NCBI GenBank assembly: GCA_026410415.1
Contig: JAPMLR010000001.1
Coordinates: forward strand, 186,001-250,000
Direction: 5' to 3'
DNA length: 64,000 nt
From: Denitratimonas yunnanensis (SeqCode)
GTDB lineage: Bacteria > Pseudomonadota > Gammaproteobacteria > Xanthomonadales > Xanthomonadaceae
The notes beneath the pieces are model-generated. The model did not search any database. It saw only the letters and a program-made list of their open reading frames with translations, and was not told where the DNA came from. Both the position numbers and the translations under genes were made by a program. Position 1 is the first letter of the stretch; the number at the start of each line of letters is the position of its first letter. This document shows positions 50,584-60,111 of this stretch, in pieces.

Positions 50584-52559
50584 GGGGTTCTCCTGGGGGT
50601 GGGCGCACGGGGACGGAATCGGCGCAGGTCGTGGATGAGTGCCGTGCGTTGATCGTCGCCGGTTTCGTCGCCAGCGTAACGCTGGGCAATGTAACGGCGG
50701 GTAAGCAGGTGCAATGCGTCGGCAGTGTCGGGCAGGTCGGCGGCAATGCGCTCAACAAAGGCGCTGGCCGATTCATTCTGGCGTTTTTCGAATCCGGCAC
50801 GGGTGAGGCGGGCCACGAGGTGTCGCCAGGCGGCCAGCAATGGGTCGTTGATGCGGGTGCGCCCACCACGCCACAGCAGGGCGAAGCTCAGGGCCAAGGC
50901 CAGCCCGATGCCGATCGCGAGTGCCGCGCCCAGTTGTCGCCAATCTTGCGGGTCCAATCCCAATCGTGCGAGCAGCGCACGCTGGCGCGCTGCGTTGAAA
51001 TCAACGATCACGAAGTTCCAGCCGCGGCGTAGCGCATCGGCCACCTCCCACAATGGCTGGCTCCAGCGCGAGAAGGCGCCGGGTGGCGGGGTGATGCTGG
51101 TGATTCCTTCGCGGATACGCTCGGGTGCCACGGCGCTGGTCGGATCGATTCGGACCCAGCCGCGACCCTCCAGCCAGACTTCGGTCCACGCGTGCGCATC
51201 GGAATTGCGGATCAGCCAATACTCGCCGACCCGGTTGAAGAAGCCGCCCTGATAGCCCGTCACTACCCGTGACGGGATGCCGGCACTCCGCATCATCACG
51301 GCGAACGCCGAAGCGAAATGTTCGCAGTAGCCTTCCTTGGTGGCGAAGAGGAAGTCGTCCACGCTGTCGCGCGCCAGCGGCGGCGGCGTCAGGCTGTAGA
51401 CAAATTCCGCGTTGAACAAGGCCAGCGCGCGCTGGATCAGGGTTTCGGGTCTGGCGTCCTGCGCTTTCCATTCGGCCATCAGCTGCGTGGTGCGCGGGTT
51501 GAAGCCTTGCGGAAGGCGCAGGTGGTGCTGGCGGGAGGTCGCGGGCAGGTCGGGCTGGAAAGTATGATCCAGTGCCGATCCGATCCGGAAACGACGCACG
51601 GATTGGTTGAGGCGGGGGGTGAAGACGGTTCGGTCAGAGCTCAGGCGGGCGTTTTCCGGGATCGAGACCGGCACGTCCAGGCCGATGAGGTACTGGTACG
51701 TGGTCGGTTCCTGCATCACTTCATGGAAAAGGGGGGCGCCACGGGTCTGGATATCGGCTGGCGGGGTGAATGCCGCGCCTTCCCAGCGCGTCCACCGTCG
51801 CCCATCGAAATCGGTCAGCACCGGGCCGCGCCAGTACATTGCATTGCGCGGTGGCGGTGTGCCTTCGAAGGTGACGCGCAACGCCGGGCTGTCGTCAAGC
51901 AGCATCTGCACGATGTCGCCGGGCGACATGTCGTTGGACAGACCCGAGCGTGAGCGGTCATCCGGCGCGGGTGCCCCCCACAGGGGTTCGGGGAAGCGTG
52001 GAAACAGAAAGAACACCACGAACGCGAACGGCAGCGAGATCACCAGCAGCCGAGCGCTGGCAAGCAGCGCCTTGCCAGGATGGCCAGGTGGGGGAGGCAG
52101 GCCAGGCAATTGCACCCGGGCCAGTCGCGCTAGTGCCGCGACGATGACCGTGCAGGCGATCAGTGCCAGCAGCAGCGTGGCCGGTCCCTGGTCGTGCAGG
52201 AAGCCGGCCATCACCGCAAAGAGCGCGAAGCTGCAGGCACTGCGGCCATCGCGCACGCTGCCGGTTTCCAGCAACTTGGAGGCCAGCATCGCAGCCAGCA
52301 GCGCCGCGCCGGTTTCCTGCCCGACGGTGAAACCGGAGCTGACGATGGCCGCGGCAGCGACGCAGAGCGTGAGCGGCACCCTGAGCATGGCGGGAAGGCG
52401 GATGCGGCGCAGCCCCAGACCGATGCCCAGTGTGGCGACGAGGAGCAGCAGCCCGCCCAGCCACGGCGGGAATGCGGGCAGCACCGGCAGCAGCGAAACC
52501 ACCACGGCGGCGGCAACCCAGAGGAAACTGGCGCGATCCAGTGAGACTTCGGCGGCCAT
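50580..52559 (-). CDS. tgpA: TgpA-type transmembrane transglutaminase (DUF3488)
   Basis: This 659-residue membrane protein has an N-terminal bundle of about six helices (DUF3488/TgpA_N), a periplasmic transglutaminase domain and a C-terminal DUF4129-like tail after a last helix. The catalytic triad is Cys412 (GYCEHFASAF), His456 (DAHAWTEVW) and Asp472 (RIDPTSAV). TgpA is essential for viability in Pseudomonas. The ATG at 52559 is 8 bases from GAGG; an ATG two codons earlier is too close. It is in an operon with the DUF58 and MoxR genes. Confidence 0.92.
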   Translation of the reverse strand: MAAEVSLDRASFLWVAAAVVVSLLPVLPAFPPWLGGLLLLVATLGIGLGLRRIRLPAMLRVPLTLCVAAAAIVSSGFTVGQETGAALLAAMLASKLLETGSVRDGRSACSFALFAVMAGFLHDQGPATLLLALIACTVIVAALARLARVQLPGLPPPPGHPGKALLASARLLVISLPFAFVVFFLFPRFPEPLWGAPAPDDRSRSGLSNDMSPGDIVQMLLDDSPALRVTFEGTPPPRNAMYWRGPVLTDFDGRRWTRWEGAAFTPPADIQTRGAPLFHEVMQEPTTYQYLIGLDVPVSIPENARLSSDRTVFTPRLNQSVRRFRIGSALDHTFQPDLPATSRQHHLRLPQGFNPRTTQLMAEWKAQDARPETLIQRALALFNAEFVYSLTPPPLARDSVDDFLFATKEGYCEHFASAFAVMMRSAGIPSRVVTGYQGGFFNRVGEYWLIRNSDAHAWTEVWLEGRGWVRIDPTSAVAPERIREGITSITPPPGAFSRWSQPLWEVADALRRGWNFVIVDFNAARQRALLARLGLDPQDWRQLGAALAIGIGLALALSFALLWRGGRTRINDPLLAAWRHLVARLTRAGFEKRQNESASAFVERIAADLPDTADALHLLTRRYIAQRYAGDETGDDQRTALIHDLRRFRPRAPTPRRTP

Positions 52560-52569
52560 GCTCATCGCC

Positions 52570-53550
52570 TCATGGTTGCAACGCCAATGCACGGAAGCAG
52601 GCATGCAGGTGTGCCTGTCCCTGGCCGGGGCCAATCCGTGTGCCGGGCATCAGCAGCGTCGAGGACTGCCCCTGACGCTCCGCATCGACGACCCAGCTTG
52701 CCAGTCGCCGCGCCCGCGAATCGCCCGGCATCGGAGCCAATGCATCCCATGACAGCAGGCGCTCGCTGCCGGCGGGCTGTTCGTATTCCCGCACCAGCAA
52801 TCGATCCAGGCGTGCACTGTGCTTCCAGGCCACCTGCCGCATCGGATCGCCACTGCGGTAATCACGCAGCGCGATCGGCTCGTCGCTGTTGCCGCGTTGC
52901 GGCCTGGGACGGTTCTGCCCGCCGTCGCCCGGTGGTGGTGGCGGATCCTTTTCCAGCGCCGGCCAGACCAGGGTGCCAGTATCGGGATGCAGCCAACTCC
53001 AGACCTCGAACAGCCCGAGCGGCTGCCGGGAATGGAGCTTGAAACGTCCGGCGGGCATCATGCCGCGTCGGTTCGTGGCTTGTGGCAATGCCACGTCGGC
53101 GGTGTTGCCATCGGAAAGTGAAAACGCGACGCGCTGGCCGTTGCGTTCGAGGATCAACCCCTCGCGGAGTCGCCGGCTGTCGGCGACGAAGCGAAACCGC
53201 AGGCGCTGGATTTCACCGGCGTGCACCGGCGCGGCATCGAGCGATTCCAGCCGCACGCCGCTGAGGTTCAGATAGCCGCGCAACAGACAACTGAGCATCA
53301 GCGAGAGCATCAGGAAGCACAGGATCAGCGCCGGGTTGTTGTTGTAGTTCAACCCGCCCACCGTCATCGCTGCCAGCAGTACCGCGAAGAACAGACCATA
53401 GGGTGTGGGCAGCACGTAGATGCGGCGGCGATGCAGGGCAATGGGCAGGGGCTCCTTGCCACGCGGTTTGACGAACCGGCGCAACACCGCAGGGACGCGC
53501 GGGTGCTCGTGCGAGTCTGCGGTCAGTGCAGGGGGCGTGCGTGTCGGCAT
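52570..53550 (-). CDS. DUF58 domain membrane protein
   Basis: This 326-residue protein has two membrane helices at about 50-90 (YGLFFAVLLAAMTVGGLNYN and ILCFLMLSLMLSCLLRGYL) and a C-terminal DUF58 domain with a vWA-like fold. The domain is marked by DEPIALRDYRSGDPMRQVAWKHSARL. Such proteins are encoded with MoxR ATPases and transglutaminases and are thought to form a membrane chaperone system. Stop-to-start spacing to tgpA is 10 bases; it begins 12 bases after the moxR stop. Confidence 0.9.
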   Translation of the reverse strand: MPTRTPPALTADSHEHPRVPAVLRRFVKPRGKEPLPIALHRRRIYVLPTPYGLFFAVLLAAMTVGGLNYNNNPALILCFLMLSLMLSCLLRGYLNLSGVRLESLDAAPVHAGEIQRLRFRFVADSRRLREGLILERNGQRVAFSLSDGNTADVALPQATNRRGMMPAGRFKLHSRQPLGLFEVWSWLHPDTGTLVWPALEKDPPPPPGDGGQNRPRPQRGNSDEPIALRDYRSGDPMRQVAWKHSARLDRLLVREYEQPAGSERLLSWDALAPMPGDSRARRLASWVVDAERQGQSSTLLMPGTRIGPGQGQAHLHACFRALALQP

Positions 53551-53562
53551 GATGCCGTGCGG

Positions 53563-54513
53563 TCAATCCACTGCCACGCTGGCGAGGATGGCATCGGCCA
53601 GCATCGTTCCGGTGCCAGTGTCGGAAGAGGACACCAGACGATGTCCGGCCACCGCAACGAACAGGGCCTGCACATCGTCGGGAAGGACATGGGTGCGCCC
53701 CGCAAGCAGGGCATGGGCTCGCGCTGCCCGCAGCAGCGCGAGACCGGCTCGCGGCGACAAGCCGACTTCCACGCCCGGATGGGTACGGCTGCGATCCAGC
53801 AACGCCAGGATGTAGTTCACCAGCGCCTCGCTGGCATGGACACGTTCGACGCCGCTGCGCAGCGCGAGGACATCGGCAACGCTCAGTTGTGGCTGGACCA
53901 GTGCGATCTGTTCGCGCCGCTCGATGCCGGTGAGCAGGGCGCGTTCGGAATCCGGGTCGGGGTAACCCAGGGAGAAGCGCAGCAGGAAACGATCAAGTTG
54001 CGAATCCGGTAGCGGGAACGTACCGGAAAGGTCTACCGGATTCTGCGTGGCGATCACGAAGAAAGGCTGCGGCAGCACATGCGTGACACCGTCGAGCGTG
54101 ACCTGATGTTCGGCCATTGCTTCCAGCAGCGCGCTCTGGGTCCGCGGCGGGGCACGATTGATTTCGTCGGCCAGAAGCACCTGGGTGAATACCGGGCCCG
54201 GATGGAAGCGAAATTCGTGCGCAGGCGCATCGTAGACTGAAATGCCGAGTACATCGGCGGGCATCAGGTCGGAGGTGAACTGCACACGCTGGAACGACAA
54301 TCCCAGCGTGGCGGAGATGGCTTGGGCCAGCGTCGTCTTGCCCAGTCCCGGCAGGTCCTCGATCAGTACATGGCCTCCGGCAAGCAGCGCGATGAAGGAC
54401 AGTTTGATCTGATCGGGCTTACCCAGCACCAGCGCATTCACCTGAGCTTGGGCGCGGGCAAGTGCGTGCAGCGGCAAGTCGGGTATCGTGGCGGCGTGTG
54501 CGGGAGTGGCCAT
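53563..54513 (-). CDS. moxR: MoxR-family AAA ATPase
   Basis: This 316-residue AAA+ ATPase has Walker A DLPGLGKT (53-60), Walker B LLADEINRAPP, sensor 1 TQNPVDLSGTFPLP, and the arginine-finger region SQLDRFLL. It ends with the small helical lid (GLSPRAGLALLRAARA). MoxR ATPases act with vWA proteins in complex maturation. It is the first gene of the moxR-DUF58-tgpA-slp operon and diverges from the glycosyltransferase gene by 39 bases. Confidence 0.94.
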   Translation of the reverse strand: MATPAHAATIPDLPLHALARAQAQVNALVLGKPDQIKLSFIALLAGGHVLIEDLPGLGKTTLAQAISATLGLSFQRVQFTSDLMPADVLGISVYDAPAHEFRFHPGPVFTQVLLADEINRAPPRTQSALLEAMAEHQVTLDGVTHVLPQPFFVIATQNPVDLSGTFPLPDSQLDRFLLRFSLGYPDPDSERALLTGIERREQIALVQPQLSVADVLALRSGVERVHASEALVNYILALLDRSRTHPGVEVGLSPRAGLALLRAARAHALLAGRTHVLPDDVQALFVAVAGHRLVSSSDTGTGTMLADAILASVAVD

Positions 54514-54552
54514 CCGGTATCTCGCGAAAGAGTCGTTGGGAGTGTAGCGGGA

Positions 54553-56409
54553 ATGCAGGAAGCACAAGGTGCGCGCAGCGCGTTCTGCATCATGTGGACA
54601 GTGTTTCTGGCGGCAGGGTTCCTTGTCGCCGCGTACTTGCCGCTGTTCGTGGATGAGGCGTTCTACTGGCAGGAAAGCCGGCATCCGGCCTGGGCCTATT
54701 CCGATCTCCCGGGGCTGACCGCCTGGCTGATCCGGCTGGGTACATCGGTCGCGGGCGATACCTTGCTCGGTATCCGGTGGCCATTCCTGCTGCTGGGTTC
54801 TGCCGTGCCGTGGCTGGTGGTGCTGGCGGCACGCCCGCTGGGGGAGCTGCAGGCATGGCGGGCAGGGATGCTGGCCTTGCTGCTGCCATTGTCCGGCTGG
54901 CTCGGTGTGCTGGCGTTGCCGGATGTGCCGATGAATCTGGCCGCGATGGCTTGCCTGATTGGCGGCGCACGCGCCATCCGGGGCGTGGATTGGCCGGCCG
55001 TGCTTTGGCTCGGCACCGGGTTGGTGCTGGGGGGGCTGAGCCACTACCGGTTCCTTGCCGTGATCGGTGTCGGCTTCGTGGTGCTGTTGTGGATGCATCA
55101 GGGCCGACGTGCGTTGCGCGACCCGCGCTTGTGGCTGGCCGTGCTGGCCGGGGCGCTGGCCTGGCTGCCGTTGCTGCTTTGGAATCTCGAGCATGGCGAG
55201 GCCGGGTGGCGCTTTCAGTTGATGGATCGGCATCCGTGGGCATTGCATGCCGAAGGCTTCCGCTTTCTTGCCGTCCAGGCGGTGCTGGCGACGCCATTGT
55301 TGTTCGTTGCAATGCTTTATGCCGCTGTCCGGGCGAAGTACATGCATCTGCCCACGGCGCGCTGGTTCGGGTTGAGTGGCGGCCTGACCGTTCTCGGATT
55401 CTTCGTGCTGGGTTTCTTCGCCGATACCGAGCGGGTCAGCTTCCACTGGCCGCTCTCCGGCTATCTGGCGTTGATGGTGGTTACCCCGGCCGTGGTGGCG
55501 GAATGGCCACGCGCGATGCGGCGGGCCATGTGGGGCTTGCTGGCATTGGCTGCGGTGGTGGCTGCGGTGGGTCACGCCTTCGTCGCCTCGCCGCAGGGGC
55601 GTGCGGCGCTGGTCGGAACGAAGTCCTATCCGGAGAATTTCGCAGGCTGGGATGAGGTGGCGGATGCGGTGCGGGAGCGGCTCGCAACCTTGCCGCCGGA
55701 CACGCGGATCGTGGTCGACAACTTCAAGCTCGGCGCGCAGCTCGGCTTCGCTTTCGGTGACCCCGGCATCGCGGTGCTCGATCATCCGCTCAATCATCAC
55801 CACGGACGGGCCCGTCAACTGGAGCTGTGGGGGTTGCGTCATGACGGGCAGCGCGAAGGGTGGCAACTGCTCGTGGTCGGCGTCAGCGACGTGAAGTTCC
55901 GGGCGCTTTTGCCGCACTACCAGTCGCTATGCGAGCGGTTCGGGGCGTTGCCACGGGCACGGATGCTGGAGGTCGATGGTGGCGCACGTCGTTTCGCACT
56001 GTTCGCGTTGCCGCCTGGTCGCCTCGATGGCGTGTGCGTGACGCCGGCCATCGCGCATCTCGAAACGCCCTCGGATGGTGCGCGGGTAGGTGATGGTTTC
56101 GTGTTGCGCGGCTGGGCCATCAAAGAGGGGGTGGGCATCGCGCGCGTGGTCGTTCTGCTGGACGGCATGCCGGTGGCGGAGGCCGATTACGGTGCGACCA
56201 ATCCCTGGGTCGGGGAGTTTCTCCGCGATCAGTCGCGTGATCCGAATGTGCCCGAGGTGCAATTCGAGGCGCGCATCGACCTCCCCGAGACTGGCGAGCG
56301 CTGGCAGATCGGTCTGGAATTGCAGGGCGCGGATGGCAGTCGGGAACGCTGGAGCGGGCCGGTCGTGCGCAGGGCCGCTGCCAGCAATGTCGGCACCGCC
56401 GTGCGTTGA
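54553..56409 (+). CDS. GT39-family glycosyltransferase (ArnT/PMT-like)
   Basis: This 618-residue integral membrane protein has roughly ten to twelve helices and the acidic catalytic motif in the first periplasmic loop, LFVDEAFYWQESRHP. The C-terminal part is soluble: a 110-residue stretch (residues about 350-500) follows the helices, then an Ig-like domain (PSDGARVGDGFVLRGWAIKEG). The PMT/GT39 fold transfers sugars from polyprenyl phosphates to lipids or proteins; the substrate is unknown. The start at 54553 is the first ATG; another at 54592 would lose 13 residues. It ends 6 bases from a convergent gene. Confidence 0.82.
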   Translation: MQEAQGARSAFCIMWTVFLAAGFLVAAYLPLFVDEAFYWQESRHPAWAYSDLPGLTAWLIRLGTSVAGDTLLGIRWPFLLLGSAVPWLVVLAARPLGELQAWRAGMLALLLPLSGWLGVLALPDVPMNLAAMACLIGGARAIRGVDWPAVLWLGTGLVLGGLSHYRFLAVIGVGFVVLLWMHQGRRALRDPRLWLAVLAGALAWLPLLLWNLEHGEAGWRFQLMDRHPWALHAEGFRFLAVQAVLATPLLFVAMLYAAVRAKYMHLPTARWFGLSGGLTVLGFFVLGFFADTERVSFHWPLSGYLALMVVTPAVVAEWPRAMRRAMWGLLALAAVVAAVGHAFVASPQGRAALVGTKSYPENFAGWDEVADAVRERLATLPPDTRIVVDNFKLGAQLGFAFGDPGIAVLDHPLNHHHGRARQLELWGLRHDGQREGWQLLVVGVSDVKFRALLPHYQSLCERFGALPRARMLEVDGGARRFALFALPPGRLDGVCVTPAIAHLETPSDGARVGDGFVLRGWAIKEGVGIARVVVLLDGMPVAEADYGATNPWVGEFLRDQSRDPNVPEVQFEARIDLPETGERWQIGLELQGADGSRERWSGPVVRRAAASNVGTAVR

Positions 56410-56415
56410 GCGAGC

Positions 56416-56958
56416 TCAGCCTTCGTCGGCACGCCGGGTCAGCGTTGCCGGCTCACGTGCCGCCTGTTCGATGGCTGCCTGGGTCACCGTTGCCAGTTCT
56501 GCGCCGGCACTCTCCAGCCGGCCTAGCTGATCGGAAATGTTGGAGTAGGCCCGATCCATGGCGCGGCATGCGGCATCCAGCTCCTTTTGCGGCGCGGTGA
56601 GGCCATGCTGGGAAATCCAGAGGCGATGTTCGAGCACGTCACGCAAGCCTTGTTGAACCTGCGATTGGGCGTTCAACGAGGCATGTGCCTCGGCGGCGAT
56701 ATCCGATGGCACACGGTCCACCACACGGCGCATCTCGGTCATGCGGTCGCGGGTACGATGCAGCAACTGCTCCAGCGCATCGGCACGGTCGAGCAAATGG
56801 CGCAGGCTGCGTTCACGACGCAGGCCGCGATGCCTCAGATAGACCGCAATCAGCGCAAGCGCGCCGATGAGGACGATGACGAGCTGAAGAAGATTCACGC
56901 GTGCCATTCGCAGAAGTGGATCGGCAGTCTGCCAAATGGTTCGGAATGTGTCATCCAT
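56416..56958 (-). CDS. Hypothetical membrane-anchored coiled-coil protein
   Basis: This 180-residue protein has one membrane helix at about 23-41 (NLLQLVIVLIGALALIAVYL) and then a long heptad-rich helix with leucine and arginine at regular spacing (RADALEQLLHRTRDRMTEMRR). It ends in a short basic tail. I do not recognise a family. The start may be ATG 56958 or 56907; the second would begin directly at the helix. Neighbours are the GT39 gene (convergent) and the yceD-rpmF promoter (divergent). It could be a cell-envelope or septum factor, but nothing supports that. Confidence 0.55.
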   Translation of the reverse strand: MDDTFRTIWQTADPLLRMARVNLLQLVIVLIGALALIAVYLRHRGLRRERSLRHLLDRADALEQLLHRTRDRMTEMRRVVDRVPSDIAAEAHASLNAQSQVQQGLRDVLEHRLWISQHGLTAPQKELDAACRAMDRAYSNISDQLGRLESAGAELATVTQAAIEQAAREPATLTRRADEG

Positions 56959-57074
56959 GGATCCAGCCGGAGTCCGACGCGAGGTGGAAGGGCAGTCATC
57001 GGGCATCGGAACCATGGCGTCGGCGGGCCATGATCCGTCGACATGGTGCAGCGGATTCGACGTGGGCGGTGTGA

Positions 57075-57102
57075 TTGACGATTCCCGTCGGTGTGATAAA
57101 AT
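57075..57102 (+). promoter_or_regulatory. Strong sigma70 promoter for yceD-rpmF-fab
   Basis: TTGACG (57075-57080) and TAAAAT (57097-57102) are separated by 16 bases, and TGA immediately before the -10 makes an extended -10. Transcription should start near 57109, only about three bases before the yceD ATG, so the message may be leaderless. Confidence 0.7.
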
Positions 57103-57111
57103 GCTGCGCTT

Positions 57112-57636
57112 ATGTCCAGTGTCCTGCCAGAATTGATCGATGCATGGCGGATGGTGTCGGCACGGCGCATCTTCGCAGGGCGTCTGCGCCTGGATGCGAT
57201 GCCCAGGCTCTCGAGCTGCCTGGTGGATGCGCTGGGCGAGTGCGAATTCGAGGTCGAATTCGGTCGCGACGAGATTGGAACTGCTTTTCTCGACGTCAAC
57301 GTCGATGCAAGGCTCCCTCTGGTCTGTCAGCGCACCTTGGTGCGTTTCGAGTTGCCGGTGAAGATCCGGCAGCGGCTCGGGTTGATCCGGGACGAGCACG
57401 AAGACGCGGCGCTGCCGGAAGGCTATGAGCCGGTGCTGGTGCCGCAGGATGGCGCGTTGCGGCTTGTCGATGCGATCGAGGATGAGTTGATCCTCGCCGT
57501 GCCGGTGGTGCCGATGAGCAGTGACGGACTGGCGCCCGATGGCGTTGTCTGGCAGGACCTCGAAGTGGAGGTTCCCGACGATGAAAAGCAGGTCAACCCG
57601 TTTGCCGCGCTGGCCGGGTTGAAAAAACAGGATTGA
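57112..57636 (+). CDS. yceD: YceD/DUF177 family protein upstream of rpmF
   Basis: This 174-residue protein belongs to the DUF177 family encoded before rpmF almost everywhere, implicated in 23S rRNA accumulation. The C-terminus has LPEGYEPV, LVDAIEDELILAVPVVPM and NPFAALAGLKKQ, all typical. The N-terminus LPELIDAWRMVSARRIFAG aligns with E. coli YceD, supporting the ATG at 57112. The second cysteine of the CxxC zinc motif is absent (LVCQRTLVRF). A strong promoter ends only about ten bases before the ATG. Confidence 0.92.
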   Translation: MSSVLPELIDAWRMVSARRIFAGRLRLDAMPRLSSCLVDALGECEFEVEFGRDEIGTAFLDVNVDARLPLVCQRTLVRFELPVKIRQRLGLIRDEHEDAALPEGYEPVLVPQDGALRLVDAIEDELILAVPVVPMSSDGLAPDGVVWQDLEVEVPDDEKQVNPFAALAGLKKQD

Positions 57637-57726
57637 AGGGTCTGGCGGGAACGCCAGGTCCTGGAAGAACCGGCGGATCGATGTGGTCCGCACGCAATAC
57701 GCATGTTGATTCGAGGATGATTTCCC

Positions 57727-57924
57727 ATGGCTGTCCAGAAAAGTCGCAAGACCCCTTCCCGCCGCGGCATGCGCCGCTCCCATGACGCGCTGACCGCCAA
57801 GCAGCTCGCTACCGATCCGACCAGTGGTGAAACCCACCTGCGTCACCATGTCACCAAGGATGGCTACTACCGTGGCCGCAAGGTGATCGACGTCAAGAGC
57901 AACGACGCCGCCATCGAAGATTGA
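57727..57924 (+). CDS. rpmF: Ribosomal protein L32
   Basis: This 65-residue protein has the L32 sequence: [20 protein letters not shown] at the start and YYRGRKVI near the end. It is the cysteine-free form (no CxxC pair), as in most proteobacteria. The ribosome-binding site is GAGG upstream of ATG. It follows yceD by 90 bases. A long hairpin lies after it, before fabH. Confidence 0.98.
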   Translation: MAVQKSRKTPSRRGMRRSHDALTAKQLATDPTSGETHLRHHVTKDGYYRGRKVIDVKSNDAAIED

Positions 57925-57996
57925 TCCAGTGCGGCCTGATGGGCCGTCTGAACGATGTGTCGGCAGCGTGAAAATGCTGCACGACATCACGTCCGT

Positions 57997-58035
57997 GACG
58001 CGACGTGCCCATCGGGCGCGTCGCGTCGTCGTTTG
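57997..58035 (+). terminator. Long hairpin between rpmF and fabH, possible attenuator or terminator
   Basis: A 14-bp stem (57997-58010 with 58014-58027, one G-T pair) closes a 3-base ATC loop. A weak GTCGTTT tail follows. It would reduce readthrough from the very strong ribosomal-protein promoter into fabH. The tail is too poor to call it a definite terminator. Confidence 0.5.
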
Positions 58036-58103
58036 TGTGGTTCGGTGGCCCTTCCGGTACGATTGCCGTTTCGTCACATCTACATCTGTCCAAGGGAGGG
58101 GCG

Positions 58104-59078
58104 ATGGCGCAGCTTTTCGCACGCATTGCCGGAACCGGTAGCTATCTGCCGGAAAACATCGTCACCAACGCCGATCTGGAAGCCCGGGTCGATACCAGTG
58201 ACGAATGGATCCGTGAGCGCACCGGCATTCGCCAGCGCCACATCGCCTTGCCTGGCCAGACCACCGGCGACCTGGCGTTCGTGGCCGCTACCCGGGCGCT
58301 GGAGGCCTCGGGTGTTTCCGCCGCTGAGATCGACCTGATCGTGCTCGGCACCACGACGCCGGACATCATCTTTCCTTCCACTGCTTGCCTGCTCCAACAC
58401 CGTTTGGGGGCGAACGGCTGTGCCGCGTTCGATGTGAATGCGGCCTGCTCGGGATTCGTCTACGCGTTGGGCATTGCAGACAAGTTCATTCGTTCCGGCG
58501 CCGCAAAAACCGCGCTGGTGGTGGGGGCGGAAACGCTCTCGCGCATGATCGACTGGACCGATCGAGGTACCTGCGTGCTGTTCGGCGACGGTGCCGGCGC
58601 GGTGGTGCTGAAAGCCGACGACGCGCCCGGCATCCTCTCCACCCACCTGCATGCCGATGGCGGCTTCGAACACCTGTTGTACAACCCCGTCGGCGTGTCC
58701 CGCGGATTCCAGGACGCACCGAACCACGGTGTCAAGGTGCACATGACCGGCAACGAGGTGTTCAAAGTGGCGGTCAAGACCCTGGATGCGGTGGTGGACG
58801 AAACGTTGGATGCAAACGGGTTGGCTCGATCCGACCTTGATTGGCTGATTCCTCATCAGGCCAATTTGCGCATCATTTCGGCCACGGCAAAGCGGTTGCA
58901 GATGCCGATGGATCGCGTCGTCGTCACGGTCGATCGACATGGCAACACGTCGGCGGCATCGGTGCCCTTGGCGCTGGATGAAGCCGTTCGATCCGGCCGT
59001 GTGCAGCGCGGTGAGTTGCTCCTTCTGGAGGCCTTTGGTGGCGGTTTCACCTGGGGATCCGCGCTGATTCGATACTGA
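58104..59078 (+). CDS. fabH: 3-oxoacyl-ACP synthase III
   Basis: This 324-residue condensing enzyme joins acetyl-CoA and malonyl-ACP to start fatty acid synthesis. The catalytic triad is Cys115 (NAACSGF), His251 (IPHQAN) and Asn281 (HGNTSAAS). The ATG at 58104 follows AAGGGAGGGG; the upstream in-frame start is in the hairpin region. plsX, which usually stands between rpmF and fabH, is absent here. Confidence 0.97.
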   Translation: MAQLFARIAGTGSYLPENIVTNADLEARVDTSDEWIRERTGIRQRHIALPGQTTGDLAFVAATRALEASGVSAAEIDLIVLGTTTPDIIFPSTACLLQHRLGANGCAAFDVNAACSGFVYALGIADKFIRSGAAKTALVVGAETLSRMIDWTDRGTCVLFGDGAGAVVLKADDAPGILSTHLHADGGFEHLLYNPVGVSRGFQDAPNHGVKVHMTGNEVFKVAVKTLDAVVDETLDANGLARSDLDWLIPHQANLRIISATAKRLQMPMDRVVVTVDRHGNTSAASVPLALDEAVRSGRVQRGELLLLEAFGGGFTWGSALIRY

Positions 59079-59172
59079 CATCGTACGGTTCCCGCGTTCC
59101 ACCCTACGCCCCAGTACAGACGATCTGAAGGCGCCTGACTTATCATCGCGGCCCTTTCCGAACGGGGTGGTC

Positions 59173-60111
59173 ATGAGAGATTCGCTGGCATTCGTATTTC
59201 CTGGGCAGGGTTCGCAGTCGCTGGGCATGCTGGCAGGTCTTGCCGACGCCCACCCGATCATCCGCGAAACCTTCGCCGAAGCGTCCGAAGGCGCCGGTGT
59301 GGATCTGTGGGCGCTCTCGCAGCAAGGGCCCGAAGAACAGCTGAACCGGACCGAGTACACCCAGCCAGCGTTGCTGGCTGCCGGAATGGCGGTGTGGCGC
59401 GCTTGGCATCAGGCGGGCGGGGCGATGCCGGGACGCTTGGCCGGGCACAGCCTGGGCGAATACAGCGCGCTGGTCGCTGCCGGTGCCTTGCCGCTGGATC
59501 AAGGAGCCCGCCTGGTCCGTCTGCGCGGGCAGTTGATGCAGGGGGCAACGCCGGATGGCATTGGCGCCATGGCGGCCGTGCTTGGAGCGGACGAAGCGCT
59601 CGTGCGCGAAGTCTGCGAACAGGCGGCCCATGCCCAGGTGCTGGTGCCGGCAAATTTCAATTCTCCAGGTCAGATCGTCATCGGAGGCCATTCGGAGGCT
59701 GTGGATCGCGCGCTTGCGTTGCTTGCCGAGCGTGGTGTGCGCAAGGCGGTCAAATTGGCAGTCAGTGTTCCATCGCACACGCCGCTGATGCGCGACGAGG
59801 CCAATCGCCTCGCCGAGGCCATGGCGGCACTCGACTGGCGCATGCCCGACGTGGATGTCGTACAGAACGTGGACGGCAAGGTGCACGACAACATTGCCTC
59901 GGTCCTTGATGCGCTGGTGCGGCAGCTGTACCTGCCGGTGCAGTGGACATCCTGCGTCGAGGCGCTGGTGGCTGCCGGAGCCACCCGGATCGTCGAGTGC
60001 GGTCCGGGCAAGGTGCTGACTGGTCTGGTGAAACGTATCGACAAGTCAGTGGGTGCGCATTCGCTGGCGACACCGGAAGATTTCAATTCCACGCTGGAGG
60101 CTTTGGCATGA
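59173..60111 (+). CDS. fabD: Malonyl-CoA:ACP transacylase
   Basis: This 312-residue enzyme loads malonyl groups onto ACP. The active serine is Ser93 in AGHSLGEYSAL, the N-terminal motif is FVFPGQGSQSLG, and the catalytic His is in SVPSHTPLM. The ATG at 59173 follows GGGGTGG; a GTG two codons earlier is in the same frame. Its stop overlaps the fabG start (ATGA). Confidence 0.97.
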   Translation: MRDSLAFVFPGQGSQSLGMLAGLADAHPIIRETFAEASEGAGVDLWALSQQGPEEQLNRTEYTQPALLAAGMAVWRAWHQAGGAMPGRLAGHSLGEYSALVAAGALPLDQGARLVRLRGQLMQGATPDGIGAMAAVLGADEALVREVCEQAAHAQVLVPANFNSPGQIVIGGHSEAVDRALALLAERGVRKAVKLAVSVPSHTPLMRDEANRLAEAMAALDWRMPDVDVVQNVDGKVHDNIASVLDALVRQLYLPVQWTSCVEALVAAGATRIVECGPGKVLTGLVKRIDKSVGAHSLATPEDFNSTLEALA

